A DNA stretch of 64,000 nucleotides from Pomacea canaliculata (lineage: Eukaryota; Mollusca; Gastropoda; Architaenioglossa; Ampullariidae): NCBI RefSeq assembly GCF_003073045.1, contig NC_037594.1, positions 28,012,737-28,076,736 on the forward strand. Reading direction: 5' to 3'. Below are positions 11,511 through 24,200 of this stretch, one piece after another (position 1 is the stretch's first letter; each line of letters opens with the position of its first letter). Position numbers and translations under genes: made by a program. The notes beneath the pieces are model-generated. The model saw only the letters and a list, made by a program, of their open reading frames with translations, was not told the origin of the DNA and did not search any database.

Positions 11511-14500
11511 TAAACCGGTCATCATGGATGTGGACAGTTCGCGGAGCATAGTGGAGGACTATGTCGCTTATCGCCTGGAAAGAAATGGCCTGGCTTGGCA
11601 AAATGGACAGAGGGATGTGACGCCCAACGAAATTCAGCGAGCAATGCGGGCGCTGGGCGATGAGTTCGAAAGCAAGTTTAGTGCTCAGTTCGACGACATG
11701 ATGAGCCAGTTGCAGCTGACTCCAGACACTGCGTATCAAACGTTCAGGACGATTGTGACGGAGATATTTCACGACGGAGTCAACTGGGGGAGGATTGTAG
11801 CTTTGTTCGGTCTGGCTGGTCGTCTGGCTGTTCTTTCTAGTCATCAGGAAATGCCGCGGCTTATAGAGTCTATCGTGGACTGGGTCTCAGCATACGTGGA
11901 TACCAATCTGAAACAGTGGATTACAGATCATGACGGCTGGGTAAGACATATTTCGGCATTGGCCGCATGTTTGTTTATTTGTGTGTGTGTGTGTGTGCAC
12001 GAGCTTGTATCATTATTACCACTGCAATTTTCTGTAATAAACCTCTACCATGCACGCCTGTCTGTGGCTGTGGAAGTCGGCGTGGGCGTTGTAGCACCGT
12101 GAGACCGGTCGGTGTGCCGTCTGTGAAGATGCCAAGAGAGGAATTATCATTTTTCTGGAGACATAGCTTCAGGGACTTGTTTACCTTTCATATTCACCTT
12201 CATTAACCAACATTACTACATCATTGTTTAATTTTTGTTCTATCTTGACTCTCTTTCTCACTCATTCTCTCACACACACACCCACTCAAATTCTTATTCT
12301 ATAAATAAGGCAAATAATTAAGTCCTGTTGCGAACTTCCATAAACTATATTCGTGGAAACTTTTCCAAACTTAGTAATTAATTTTAGATTTGAACATATA
12401 AAGATAAGTTTTGTGGGATACATGAACAAACACTATTCTCTATTGATCTTGGGTAGTGATGTTCTTGTAGACAGCGTGACAATTTGTGATAATTTCAGGT
12501 TTTTTAAAATTATTGATTGTTCATTATATTTTAAATAGTAGTTTAAAATGAGTAAAATACCCATTGACACACCTACTGGCTCTTATATCAAAACTGAAAG
12601 TATTTAGCCATTTAGATTTTTTTCGACTAGATCTGACTTTCCTTCATTTCTATGGTGCTATTTTAGACATACTCTACTCATGCTGAAAGGATTGGGATAG
12701 GCACAGATGTGTTGACCCAATTGCTTTTGTTAATGGTACTCAGTGCGGTTCACTTTTCCCGCTATCTTAAAAGCCAAATTCTTCAATCACCTAGATACTT
12801 GATAGTTATTTAGCTGTGGTAGTATAGTTATAGAATGGTCTCCGTTTTTGCAACAATAGCACACAATTACTTTATTGCTTTAGTCATTGCTGGATTTTTC
12901 TCAAAATAGTTATTTTCTATTGTTCTGTGACATAGTAGCCTATGATTATATGAGTTTTAAATCCTTAAACTTGTATGATATTACTGTCAGTAGTTGTTTC
13001 ATAGAACCATAGCACAGCATCCAATGCAAAAGTAAAACATAGGCGAGCTCTATTTTTGTATTTCGAATTTTGTTCAATATCTGAATTGGGTTATATTGAA
13101 TATATTTCTTGGGTATTTGCTTAATTGACATGTGTTTCTTCATGTACATTCACTTACCATAAAATGTGTACTACTGTCCTTTTCTTGCTGACAGTGACAT
13201 ATACAATTTGTGTTGTGTATAACATCTGGTAAATCATCCATGATAATGCCTGATCATGGGGACAGTTGACTGTTACTAGCAAGTGTCTAAGCCATTAGTG
13301 TTTCATCTCTAGTAGATGGCAAAGAAAACTGATATTTAATTCTTAGATTTAAGAAGTCAGCTTTTTTAATTAAAATTTCTGTGTAGCTGTACATTGTTAA
13401 TGAATATGTTAAAATTAGGTATAAACTTTACACCTGATTTCAAGAAAACTCTAATTACATTGAACTTACAAAATCATAAGCATAATACGACCCAAGATGT
13501 CCAGATATTTTACCATAGGCCGTATGTTACTAAAACAGAGGAAGCTATGAACAGGTTGTATGCATTAACGACACCTAAAATATGTGTCTGTGATTTTGTA
13601 GATGGTATTGTGTAAAGAAACATTAATCTAGTATTATACATGCACACATTTGAATTGAGGGAGAGTTGGCAGGAGAGAAAAGTCGAAGCCTTGTAATACA
13701 CTAGACTGTAGAACGTCTCAGCCTGGTAGTACACAAAACTGTGGAGTAGGTTGTAGCTTGGTAGTACACTAGACTGTAGAGCAAGTTACTCTTCAATGTA
13801 TGATGCAGCCTTGCGGCAGGAAACTTCCCCTTGCCCACACAGCAGTCCAGCAGAAACAGGTATTTTTCAGGGGAGGTGAAGACAGCAGAAGGAGAGGGTT
13901 CGGTTCTGTTTTCCCTTGTGACCCACTTAACTCTGTTCTCCTTCAGACTATGGGACACTTTACCTTAATAATTAGAAGCAGACAGTTATTAATGAAGGAT
14001 CTAATTCATACTTGTAGCGTGATGTTGAGTTTTTTTTTTAAGTATGATAAACTTTGATGTAATAAAGTAAGTGACATTTAGGTGCAGCAAGTAAAATTGT
14101 AATATTAAGCAATGACGTAGATAAATTGTGGGTATGTTTTATGTGGTGATAAAAAGTTTCTTGCAAGGTGTTCTTCAAGTGGCATGAGACAAGAACTTCA
14201 AATTTATTTTTTTTAATTTTACTTCCTTAATATATTTTTATAAAATTACTCACAAGGGAAAGTTACCTTCATTATTTTACATCCTATTCTCACATTCAGA
14301 ATTAATGCATGATAGAGTTACTTCAACACGATTTGACATGAAGATACAGCAAACGGATATATGACAATAGGATATGACGGTAAGCTATGAGTCTTTTATT
14401 AGCAGAGTAATTGGTGCAGTGGCTTTTACTACTGTTTTAGTCATTGTGACAAAGCATGTCTCATCTACTGGAATTTTCAGTTAATGCAGTGGTTAAAAAT

Positions 14501-15201
14501 ATAGTTATCTTATTTCAGCCCTTTGATTCATTTCTGTATCCCAGATTTCCTGCTCTCCCATATTCTGTTCTTTCTGTCTGGTATTTTTTCCCCTTTTTTT
14601 TAATAACATTCACTTAACCCCACTAAACAAGACCAGGAGGGAATTTAAAGTCATTATAGCGGAAGGCGTAGGTCTGTACCATAATTGACCATAAAAATCA
14701 TTGACCTTTTTTTAGATGACACTAAGGATTTGTGGAACATGAGTAGAATATGTTTAAACAACTTGGTATTTCATTCTGCATTCATTGAAGAAATGTTTGT
14801 AATATAACTAACAAATTTCAGCTGTTTTGTGGTTCTTTATCATCAGACACATTTTCTGGTGGTTTTTATTTTATTTTGCTCCCCGCACATAATATCGATT
14901 GTAGTTTGCATGGTTAAATGTTTTTCTCTTACCGCCTACATAGTCTTTTACTAATACCATATTTTATCATGTACATTGCTTGCATAAATGCTCATCAATA
15001 TTAAATGTTCTTTAAGATTTATTGTTTTCTCTGCATTGATAATCGGTTCTTTTGTTGCAGGCTGGGTTTTTGGAGTTTTATGCTGGAGGCCCAGAGAAAC
15101 GTGTGAAAGAATCCTGGCCGTCTTTAAAGACAATCTGTGGTTATGCTGCAGCTGGTCTGGGAATCTTGACTTTGGGAGCTTTTTTATCTCAAAAATCATA
15201 A
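11494..15201 (+). CDS. BCL2-like: Bcl-2 family anti-apoptotic protein (Bcl-2/Bcl-xL/Bcl-w-like)
   Basis: Two coding exons, 11494-11940 and 15061-15201, join in phase 0 (donor GTAAGA, acceptor TTGCAG) to give 195 residues, or 185 if translation starts at the second ATG (11524). Segments in order are: BH4-like helix at 17-33 (SIVEDYVAYRLERNG); BH3 at 48-59 (QRAMRALGDEFE); BH1 at 90-109 with the hallmark NWGR at 97-100; BH2 at 141-156 (WITDHDGW|AGFLEFY); and a hydrophobic C-terminal anchor at about 172-190 followed by a short SQKS tail. The intron falls right after the BH2 tryptophan, the place known to be split in vertebrate BCL2 and BCL-x. The BH4-BH3 linker is short, as in Bcl-w, with no long regulatory loop. 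Having all four BH regions plus an anchor, it should protect the mitochondrial outer membrane and ER by binding pro-apoptotic members. Orthology to one vertebrate paralogue cannot be decided here. Confidence 0.95.
11941..15060 (+). other. Intron of the Bcl-2-like gene
   Basis: The intron begins GTAAGA and ends TTTGTTGCAG. Reading on past the donor adds codons that run into a GT microsatellite (about 11981-11998) and then a stop, which supports splicing at 11940. It also contains a short tandem repeat at 13690-13790. No nested gene is seen on either strand. Confidence 0.85.
13690..13790 (+). repeat. About 34-bp tandem repeat, three copies
   Basis: Three diverged copies start near 13690, 13722 and 13757. 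They share CTTGGTAGTACACTAGACTG and a GTAGAG-type end. They lie inside the Bcl-2-like intron. Confidence 0.7.
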
Positions 15202-18200
15202 AGCACAAGCCTGTTGGATGAAAAGAAAAGTAAGCCCATGTCTATTATCCAGGAATTTGCGGAACAAAATAGAAATAAAATGACAGTTTTGGACACATTC
15301 ATCAGATGTCATGAGGATGTGCTGCAGATTTCTGTTGACAAGGCATCAAGCTACTGCATCTTGACAGTGGATGTGAGAAATTTCATTCCAGATGAATTCT
15401 AGCCACGTTTTCAAAATACGATGAAGAGTTATCTTCCCAAGTAATGTCAGCATATAAATAGTACTCTTATTATTTCTCAAAATATAAACTGATTCAAAGA
15501 ACAGGAGAAACTACACAATAATTATGACGTTGCAAATCATTGAAAAAATGTTGTTTCCATGCCTCCAATGCACATCTACATTATGTTTTGATAGTGCATA
15601 TATTTTGAGCATTTCAGAAATATTTTTAGGCTACAACCTTTATTTGTCATTCTCAAATTAAATAATGACAAAAAAGGGGATAATTCCTTGATTTCAGAAT
15701 AGTGGTGAAAATTAACATTTTGGTCTTGGAATATAAGCTTTATTGAAAAATGTCAGATTGCTGCCTTAATGTCAAATTTGGACAGAGATAAAATTGGAAG
15801 ACAGTGGCACATTCTGAATTTATTCATTTAACAATCTCAGAATATATTCAAATACAGCTTCAGTCCATAGCTCACATAAGATTGTTTAAGATGTTTCTGG
15901 GATGAGTTGGGCTACCTGTCTGCGAAAGACAGGCCTGTTGGTTGACGTTTTGATGACGGAAAAAATATCATCAGGTGTTCCAGCTGGAGAGCTTGTGATT
16001 TTTCTTGTCTGCTTTCATGTGGTCAAGAGTTGTGATACAGTGTCATTCAGGTTCACATAATGTACGAAGGAGGGCATCTTTTTTTTCCTAAATTCTCTAT
16101 CCTTTGCAAAGCTGTTACCTGGTTTGAGTCGTAATGACGGTGTATGTAAAGCATGCTGCATTATATTGTGGCTGTTTATGTGTGTTTAGTAATGTGTGGA
16201 GAAGACTTGCTAGCTTTATTGATAAGTACCAAGTTTTTGTTCCATTGCAAGCTGAGACTTCTTGTCAGCGAAGCGAAGCTAAATGCTTCTGGGTGGTCTT
16301 CCTCTGCTTGATCATTTAAAAATCCTTGGGCATCAGATGTTTTCGGCAGGATTTACTGACAAGGATGACACTGGAGCAAGAAGAATTTTTTATCATCCCA
16401 AGATTGATGCCCACCAGCTTTAAAAGAATGAAGTGTGCTGCAGAGTGCTTTTAGTTTAACTCGGTCAAGTGTAACACAACAGCTGAGCATGGTTTTTTTT
16501 GTCCAGCAGTCACACCTTCCAGAACTCTGGAGTACATTCAGTGCCAGGAAGACAGGTTGCACCAGATAATCAAGAAACTTGTGGGCAAGATTTAATGTTA
16601 CAAATCAAGTTTCAGTACCTTAGACCTTTGAGCAGAGTTAATGCTGCATTTATGTGCATGCCATTGGAGTAATTTGATTATACTTACAGACATAACTTTT
16701 CATTGCTTTTTTGTGGGGATGGGGGGATGACTGGAAGAAAGAGAGAAAGGCTTCTAGTCACAATGCTACTTAATGTTGTTCTTATTATATTAAACTACCT
16801 TTTTAAGAAGAAATTGTAAGTCTTTATTTTCAAATATTGAAAAAAGGTGATGATACTAATTGTACATTTATATAGAACTCTATCATAATCTTGGGTTATG
16901 CTCCAAGTACTGTTCCATTAAAATGATAAGCATCAAATTTTTCAGTAACAAACAATACAAATACAGTAAACTCTCCATTAACCAGAATTCAAGCAGCTGG
17001 CACTCTCAAGCAACTGGCAAAAAAATAATAATAATAATTCTAGTGGAAATGTAAGTTCTGACATGACGATCCTGATGTGATGACTACCCAGCAAGCTCTG
17101 TATCTCTATTGTAACAGTTTCAGGTGTGTGGGGTTGGTTTTTTTGTTTTGTTTTTGTTTTTGTTTTTTTTGCTGTTGTTGTTGGGTTGGGTTCTTTTAAA
17201 GTTCTTTTAAGTTACCTGAGTTTTAAAAAATTGTGTTAGTGAAGTTTATTTAAGTTGAAAAGTTTATTGACTGCCATTAGCTAAAATTGCGCACCGCATT
17301 CACAAAGCTGCTTTTATAAGAAAGCGGCGTTATATTAAGTTTGTCTTTATTTGTCTTAATTTGCATTTAATTGCTGTATTTCAATAACAATATCAAGTCA
17401 GTACAGAGTTTATGGTATGACATGATATGCAGCATGAGATATAGTATTAGGCCTGTTTTTAATCATAATTCTTAAGCAAATTAGAAATATATTAATCTGG
17501 CCTATGCCAATCCATATAGATGCTGGTTAACTGAGTCTGTTGTAATAGCAAAGTATTTTAGCTTCACAGACCTGAATAAACTAATTCTTAGATTCTCACA
17601 TAAATGGTTTAAAGTACATTTGGAAAGTTTTCTTATTGTCATTTTATTGGTGTTATATTATTGAACTGGCATAATGGGTGATTCTGAAAGGAGCATTCAA
17701 ACCCTATGATGTCTACTACTTTGTCTCTCATAATTCTATCAAATGAAAGACATGGCAATGTGTAATATTATTCTTGCTTTCAGAATAGCCTCCTCACAGT
17801 AAGCCAGGTTTCTTATGTAATTGTTTAGTTTTATTCCTTAGTGGACAAATACACCAGAGACATACAAATACCTATAAAAGTACAATATTTTACATTTCAC
17901 CTTACAGAAAAAAAGAAACATGTACACGCAAGGCAATACAGTCACTTCCACCAGCTGAACAAGTCATCCAACACAGTATGTACACACTTCCCTGTCAACT
18001 TCTCTTTATCAAAGCACTATTCTCAAGCCCTGGAGCAGAACAGAACAGCAGCAAGAAGGTATGCCAAGCTAACAGGAACACCCTCCTCTCAAAGCAAGGA
18101 TTCAGTCCAAAGCCCAAAACAGAACACATGACCACCCATTCCACCCAGAAGTCAATTCTTTTCAGTATCATTCTATTTGTGACTCCCTGCCACCAGCTCC

Positions 18201-21200
18201 ATAACAACACCCCAATGCACATCATTATTAATGTGTAATATGGTTCTTGATTTCAACATACCCTTTACTCAGTAAGCCCTACCATTTCATCCCCCAGCTT
18301 AATATCAAATTAATTGAATGTAGGTGAACAGGTTAATATGATCTCAATATAATTATTTATTTCACTTTTTAGACAAATTATATTAATCCTCATCCCTTTT
18401 TTTTAAGAATTTGTCATCATAACAAAGAAAAGCAGCTCTGCTAACCTAGCTTTGATAAAATATATCCTCTGATGTCTGAAACTACTGTGTTGTTGTCTAA
18501 CTAGTGGTTTTGCTGGCATTTAAACTGAAGACAGTCTGTACAGGTCTATGCCTGGTTCAAAATTAAAACAAAAAATATGGAACTGCAATTGAGTTATAAG
18601 ATGGAGCTGTACTTTCTGACAGGTAACGGAAATGGTGTTAAAATAGCGTGCTTTCATTTATCACAGTATTATGTACATGCTTGTTTGTTAACTTGTAACA
18701 AGAGGCACACACTGAAAGTGTCTGTTTCTGCAAAAGAATCATGTAACAGTTGTAAAAATAAATATGCCGATTTTTTAATGCTTTTATGGATTTTCCTGTA
18801 CGTAAAACGATCTTTGTTGTCTTTAAAGTTCTCATGTAACATGCTTATTGTGGATCTTTTTTTTATCAGTATCAGAAAAGCCAGCCTTGTTCTTGACACC
18901 TTTGTGCTGTTATCCTGTATTAACAGGTAGTGACCAAGTGTCATATGTTAAGCTTAAAATCAACAGGCCAACAGCAGAAACCAGCATTTATAAAAATAGC
19001 ACTTAACAGTAACTAAAATGTGCTAAGTATGCATACTAATGTCTTGCTTTATTTAATCAACAATGGATCATAACATTATCTACTTCTCTGTGGTGATATC
19101 AAGATCCTACCTCATGTTAAGTATCAGTGAGTACAAAGAAGTACTTAGGTACCTTAGGTAGCTTGGGCTCAGAAAGATCTGAATGGCATACAAAGATATG
19201 ACCAAGAAAATGTGCTTGAACAGGTGGGTAAGAGTAGGTAGTGGATTTGTTGTATATGGATGCATGACTGTATACGCAGGTGAATGTAAGAGAGATTGAA
19301 GGAAAAAATATTTTTAAATGGATAAATTATAGGTTTTAAAAAAATACTTCTGGGAAATTTTAAATGTGAGATTTAAGGAATATAAATCCTTCAGGACAGT
19401 CCAACCCACCAAAAACTAAGAGCAGAGATATGGCTTGCTGACACACCTTTGAAGATAGGTGTCTGCAGCACACAACAGATTTTGTCAGGAGCTCTGAAGT
19501 TACTGTCTAAGCATCCAAAGAAGTTATACAACCAGCGCAAAAGTCAAGAAGTGTACATTATAAGTAGAAATTGAAGGCAGATTTACTTTTAGTGTATAAT
19601 GAAGCAAGATAATAGCATGTTTTTAGCATAATGATCTGTTTGCAGATTGCATAAATCACTCTAATGAGCTGTGTTGTGACAATCGCTGTGTTGTGCATTG
19701 TCCTAGATTACCAACATACCATTTTTTTAAACATAGTTATTTTATCTAGTTCATGGGTTTACAGAGCTTTCTTCATGCTGTATTTAATGCTAAGGCAACT
19801 GTAATCAATTATTAAAAGTAAATATCATTTTATTAATGTAAACTATAATGTCATCTTTTGTTTTTCTTTTCATTGATGTGGTTAGATGTTAAGTGTAACA
19901 CTGAATCATGTTGATATACACATTTTATTTCTTAAAGTCTGTTTATAGCATCTAAATCAGATAAAAGTCAAAAAAAGGCCTTCATTGATTTAACATCGAC
20001 TATGTGTTAATTTAATTTATGTTGATTTAAATTTCTAATTTAAAAGCAAAAGACAGCCAATTTCGTTAACATTGACAGGACACAATGCCTCATACTTTGT
20101 TCATCGTATGATGTAATACTCATGATCATAAGGAAATCTTCAGTTTTTAATCTTAGTTATTTTACATTTTTCTGCATGATCCACATTTTAATCTTTAAAT
20201 GGTTGTCTGCATTCATTGGAAACATTCTGTTACTGTTTGTCAAGTTTGAAACAGTCAGGTATATGGGCGTTGTATGTACATTGGGATAACAAAAAATGAA
20301 CGAACTTTGCTGAGAAGTGCTATGAACCAGTATATGTTAATTGTTTGCATTCAGTGCATGTGTGAGTTTCTGTATATAGAGGCCGCTTTCACAGGATGCA
20401 TGAGACAGACCTGCTAGACCAAGAATTGAGTGATATTACCAGAATTTTAAGCTTGTTGGATGTGATGTGCATAATGTTACTATTTTGCACCATATTGATC
20501 AAACTGCTAGATTATTTGCACTTTCTATTAATTGGAAATGACTGACAGTGAGAGAAAGATTAACAACATGTTGTTGCATAACACTTCTTGTGTCAGCAAT
20601 ATATTCACAAATAAGTCTTCTTGCAAAGACATGTACAGCGATTTGAATTTGCAGTTTTTTTTTCCCCCACTTTTTTCAGTCCAAATATTCGCCTCAGCTG
20701 TAGCCCATCTGCTAAAAGTACTGGCTATGAAAACCTGGCATCAATTTGCTTAGAATGTGGTTGGACAGATAAGCTGTGCCATGAAAAAGAATATGCTGTA
20801 TACTCTATATGATTTGCACATAGCAGTCTGGTTGAACTGTGGGTGAATAGTGCACTTTGTGAGAATGGAGAAAGCATGTTTTCAAAAGTGAAAATGGGAA
20901 TGGAGATTGAGAAAGTGAGAATTTATATTTGAAAATTATTTTTAATGTGGCATCTCATGATAAAAAAATCTGCTTGGGCCTTCATGGCGGTTTGTGTACA
21001 TTTGTCGGAAACTTGCATTACTGATCATGTTTTTGTATTTATTATCAAAGGGACCATCTGCTAATAGTGGCTCATAGATGATCTGTTTCCACTTGTATTT
21101 TTCACCCATGTCCATCTTATTTTATGGAATTCGTTTGTGCGTGTGTATGTGTGTGATTTTGTGTAGGTGTGTACATGTTTTCAAGTTAAAGGAGTTGCCA

Positions 21201-24200
21201 ACATGTATAGCGTCATAAATAAACGCTCCGTTAGAGAAAACAAACAACTGAAATCAGGAAAACAATAGATATTTCTTGTTTCTGTTTGTTGTTTTTGTAC
21301 CAGTAGCAGATGTCTGTCGGCGCTATGTGTGTACTTTTTCCAGGGACAGCACTCATGTTCTGGATGCTCACCCTGTTCAGTTGTTTTCTTTTTCCATGCG
21401 CGGTGTAATAGTTTGTATTAAGCCAGTGGGGCAAAAGTGCTGTGTCTGTAGCCAGCGGTAATTTTTTTGTTTTCTAGTCCAGACCGAAAGGCTTATTGCG
21501 GGGGAAAGGGTGGATTGCTGTAGACAGGGAGGAGGGGGTGGTATACAATAACACGGATATAAATAGACACCCGTCATTATTACCACGGAGTGGCAACTAC
21601 TGAAGTACTTGGGAACATAGCTCGACCGACCTAGCATTTTCATATTTAATGGAGATTTGAAAGCGAAGCACAACTCGATATCTGTCACAGGTGTTCAGGG
21701 TCTTTACTGGGTCTCCAGCATCCCCACCCCCATCATGACACACCTGTGTACAGATACAGGCTACACGTGACACCTGATGACCCCCGAGTCATCTCGTGTC
21801 CTCATGCACTAGTCTACTCCGCGATTTTGTATTTATTATTTTTGAAGTACATGGCACTCCCATCCCTCGCTTGCCATATCGAATAAAGCAGAAGTTCCCG
21901 TTATCATCTTCAGTCACCTGCCATCTCTAAGCTCGAGCAGTAACAGTTCACTGACCACAGCAGTGTCACACCAGGTCAGCTCCAGAGGTGGTGAGTAGGT
22001 CTTGTGTACCTGACCTGATGGTCATTTCAAAATGCTGAGGTCGCCTTCTCTCAGGTGATGTTCACTTTGCTGTTACCCACCTCCTCCTCATCATCATCAT
22101 CCTCTCAACGGTCTCGTTGCGGGCATTATCACCGTTGTGAGTTCTGTTCTCGGTACTCGAGCCTCTCAGCCACTGCGCCCCACGTTGTTCGTAGTTTGTC
22201 CTACTCTCCTCGTGTCATCCATCCTCGTTATCCTTCTGTTCGTGTTTTCCATAGGCAGCTTCAAGTTCGTCGTTAAAAGCACCAAAACAAGATATGTCTG
22301 TTTGTGTGTACATAGGTGTGCCTTTCAACATTTTGCGTTTCAGCGACTTGTTACTGATGTCGATGTGTTCGTCCTTGCCACGTGACTTGTTATCTGGTGG
22401 TCAGTCGTTGCTAAACATTCTGGAACTTCTCGCTGGCCTTGTTTCTTTTCTTACCCTCCTTCCTAAAGGCATACGGTTGTCATGGGAAGTTCCCCCTTTC
22501 CCCTCATCCCCCTCCCACCAACTCCTGTCTCGTGATGTGTTCCCTTTTTTTGCTGGGTCATTACGAAATGGAGGTTTGGGGTCACGTGAGGGCTCCTAGT
22601 GTCGTGCCTGGAGTCTCTTGGGTCTGGTATCGGGTGTGTGCGTACCCTGACGGTGACGGGTGCAAAAGTACCCTACCTCACTGGGTCCGGATGGCGAGAC
22701 GTGCTTGCCTGCCAATACCAAAGAAATCTCTCCCACCCCACCTGCCCTTCCTTTCACCCAAAAAAAATTGAGGTGACTGACCTACCCGTTCATTGTCAAA
22801 AAAGTCTGCCGACACCCGTATTATTTTGGTTGCTTAAGTCAGCCGTAGCTTCAGTTACAGTTTGTTTGCCACTAGTACCCGACTGTGTCCGACATCTGGA
22901 TGGAAAAGTTTAGCTTTTTATGGTCGGATTGTTGCTGGTTGGTTGTTTTTATTTGTTATAAACATGTTTATGTGTTACAGAAAGATTGTTTTAAGAGAGC
23001 AGCGGCCGCGTTTCGTGCAGGCGCAGAATACAGTAACCCACCTAATCAGAACTATTATTTAATTATTTTTATAATTTTAATGAAAGGAAGTGTATATTTG
23101 AAGCATTTGAAATCTCCAGATTATGTGTTGTTTTTTTTTTAAGATTGTTGCTTAAATTTATGTTAATTTTACATATCAGTTCTTGGCAACATTTAGTTGT
23201 TTTACCTGTATTTAAATAAACGTAAATTCTCTTGCTCATACTTATTTTTGTGTTAAGTGTTTAAAGTTGACTTGTGCACTGGTCAGAATAAATTTTTGCA
23301 ATGAGCATAATGTATTCTGTCTTTTTTTCTCCCCAAGCTCAGAGAAAGCCCACACAGAGGCTGCAATGAAAATTTCCATTGCGACATTGAAGCCAGAGTT
23401 TATGTTCGGGAGAGACTCAACATCCGGTTCCCACATAGGTTTCAGGTTCACATTCTAGTGAGGCCTGGGAGAGTCTCCTCGAAAACTGCCTTCACTTTTC
23501 TCTTCCTTTCTTCATCCTCCCTCCCCACCAACGACCAGTAGTGAAAAGACGGGGGGTGTGTAACGACAAGGGAAGTCATGTCGCAGGTGGCGCAAATTAA
23601 ATTTTGTAACTAAGCTAGTGGAAGGGCTAGGGTTTAAAAAGATGCTGGGGCAGTGGGAGGAGAGATGGTTGAACATGCTTTTAGACGCAGCAGAGAAAAC
23701 AGTGTTAAAATGATCTCAGGAAATGGCTGAAAAGGAATTTTTTTTTTTTTTTCTGTTTGGTCCAGGAATCCGTTTCCTGGCTTGAAAGTGTGAGCCAGTG
23801 TTTGTGTGTATTTTGGGTCTTTGCTATACTGGCCTCAGTTTTCTCTCTCTATCTCTCTGTATGTCTGTTAACGGCTTTCATAGCTTGCCAAAAAATATAA
23901 ATTCTGGTGTTGATGGCGATGTTATATGACTTACAATCACCTGCACGCATTGCCGTTCGTCCATCATCGCTCTGCCAGTTCTTCTATTTGTTCTTCTATC
24001 TGCTATTTGTTCACACTCTTATTGAGACTGCGTGGGGGGAATATTTTATTTGGGAGTCGTGCTGGCAGAAGCCATTGAAACGCTTGTAAAAGGCCGGTAA
24101 CATGTAATCACTGGATCGAAAGAAGAAGGACACGCGGCGACACGAATTACGGGTGGAACTACGGGACAGGGGGGACTGTCTTCCTCCTTGGCTTCTTTCC

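Noticed and set aside
11132..11844. Two minus-strand open frames over the Bcl-2-like promoter and first exon
   Set aside because: They are antisense shadows of the GC-richer exon and 5' region, with no domain and no splice or promoter support.
22055..22913. Several overlapping + strand frames in a GC-richer patch
   Set aside because: All three frames are open for short distances, none has a domain or phase-consistent splice sites, and Ser runs come from a TCA/TCC repeat.
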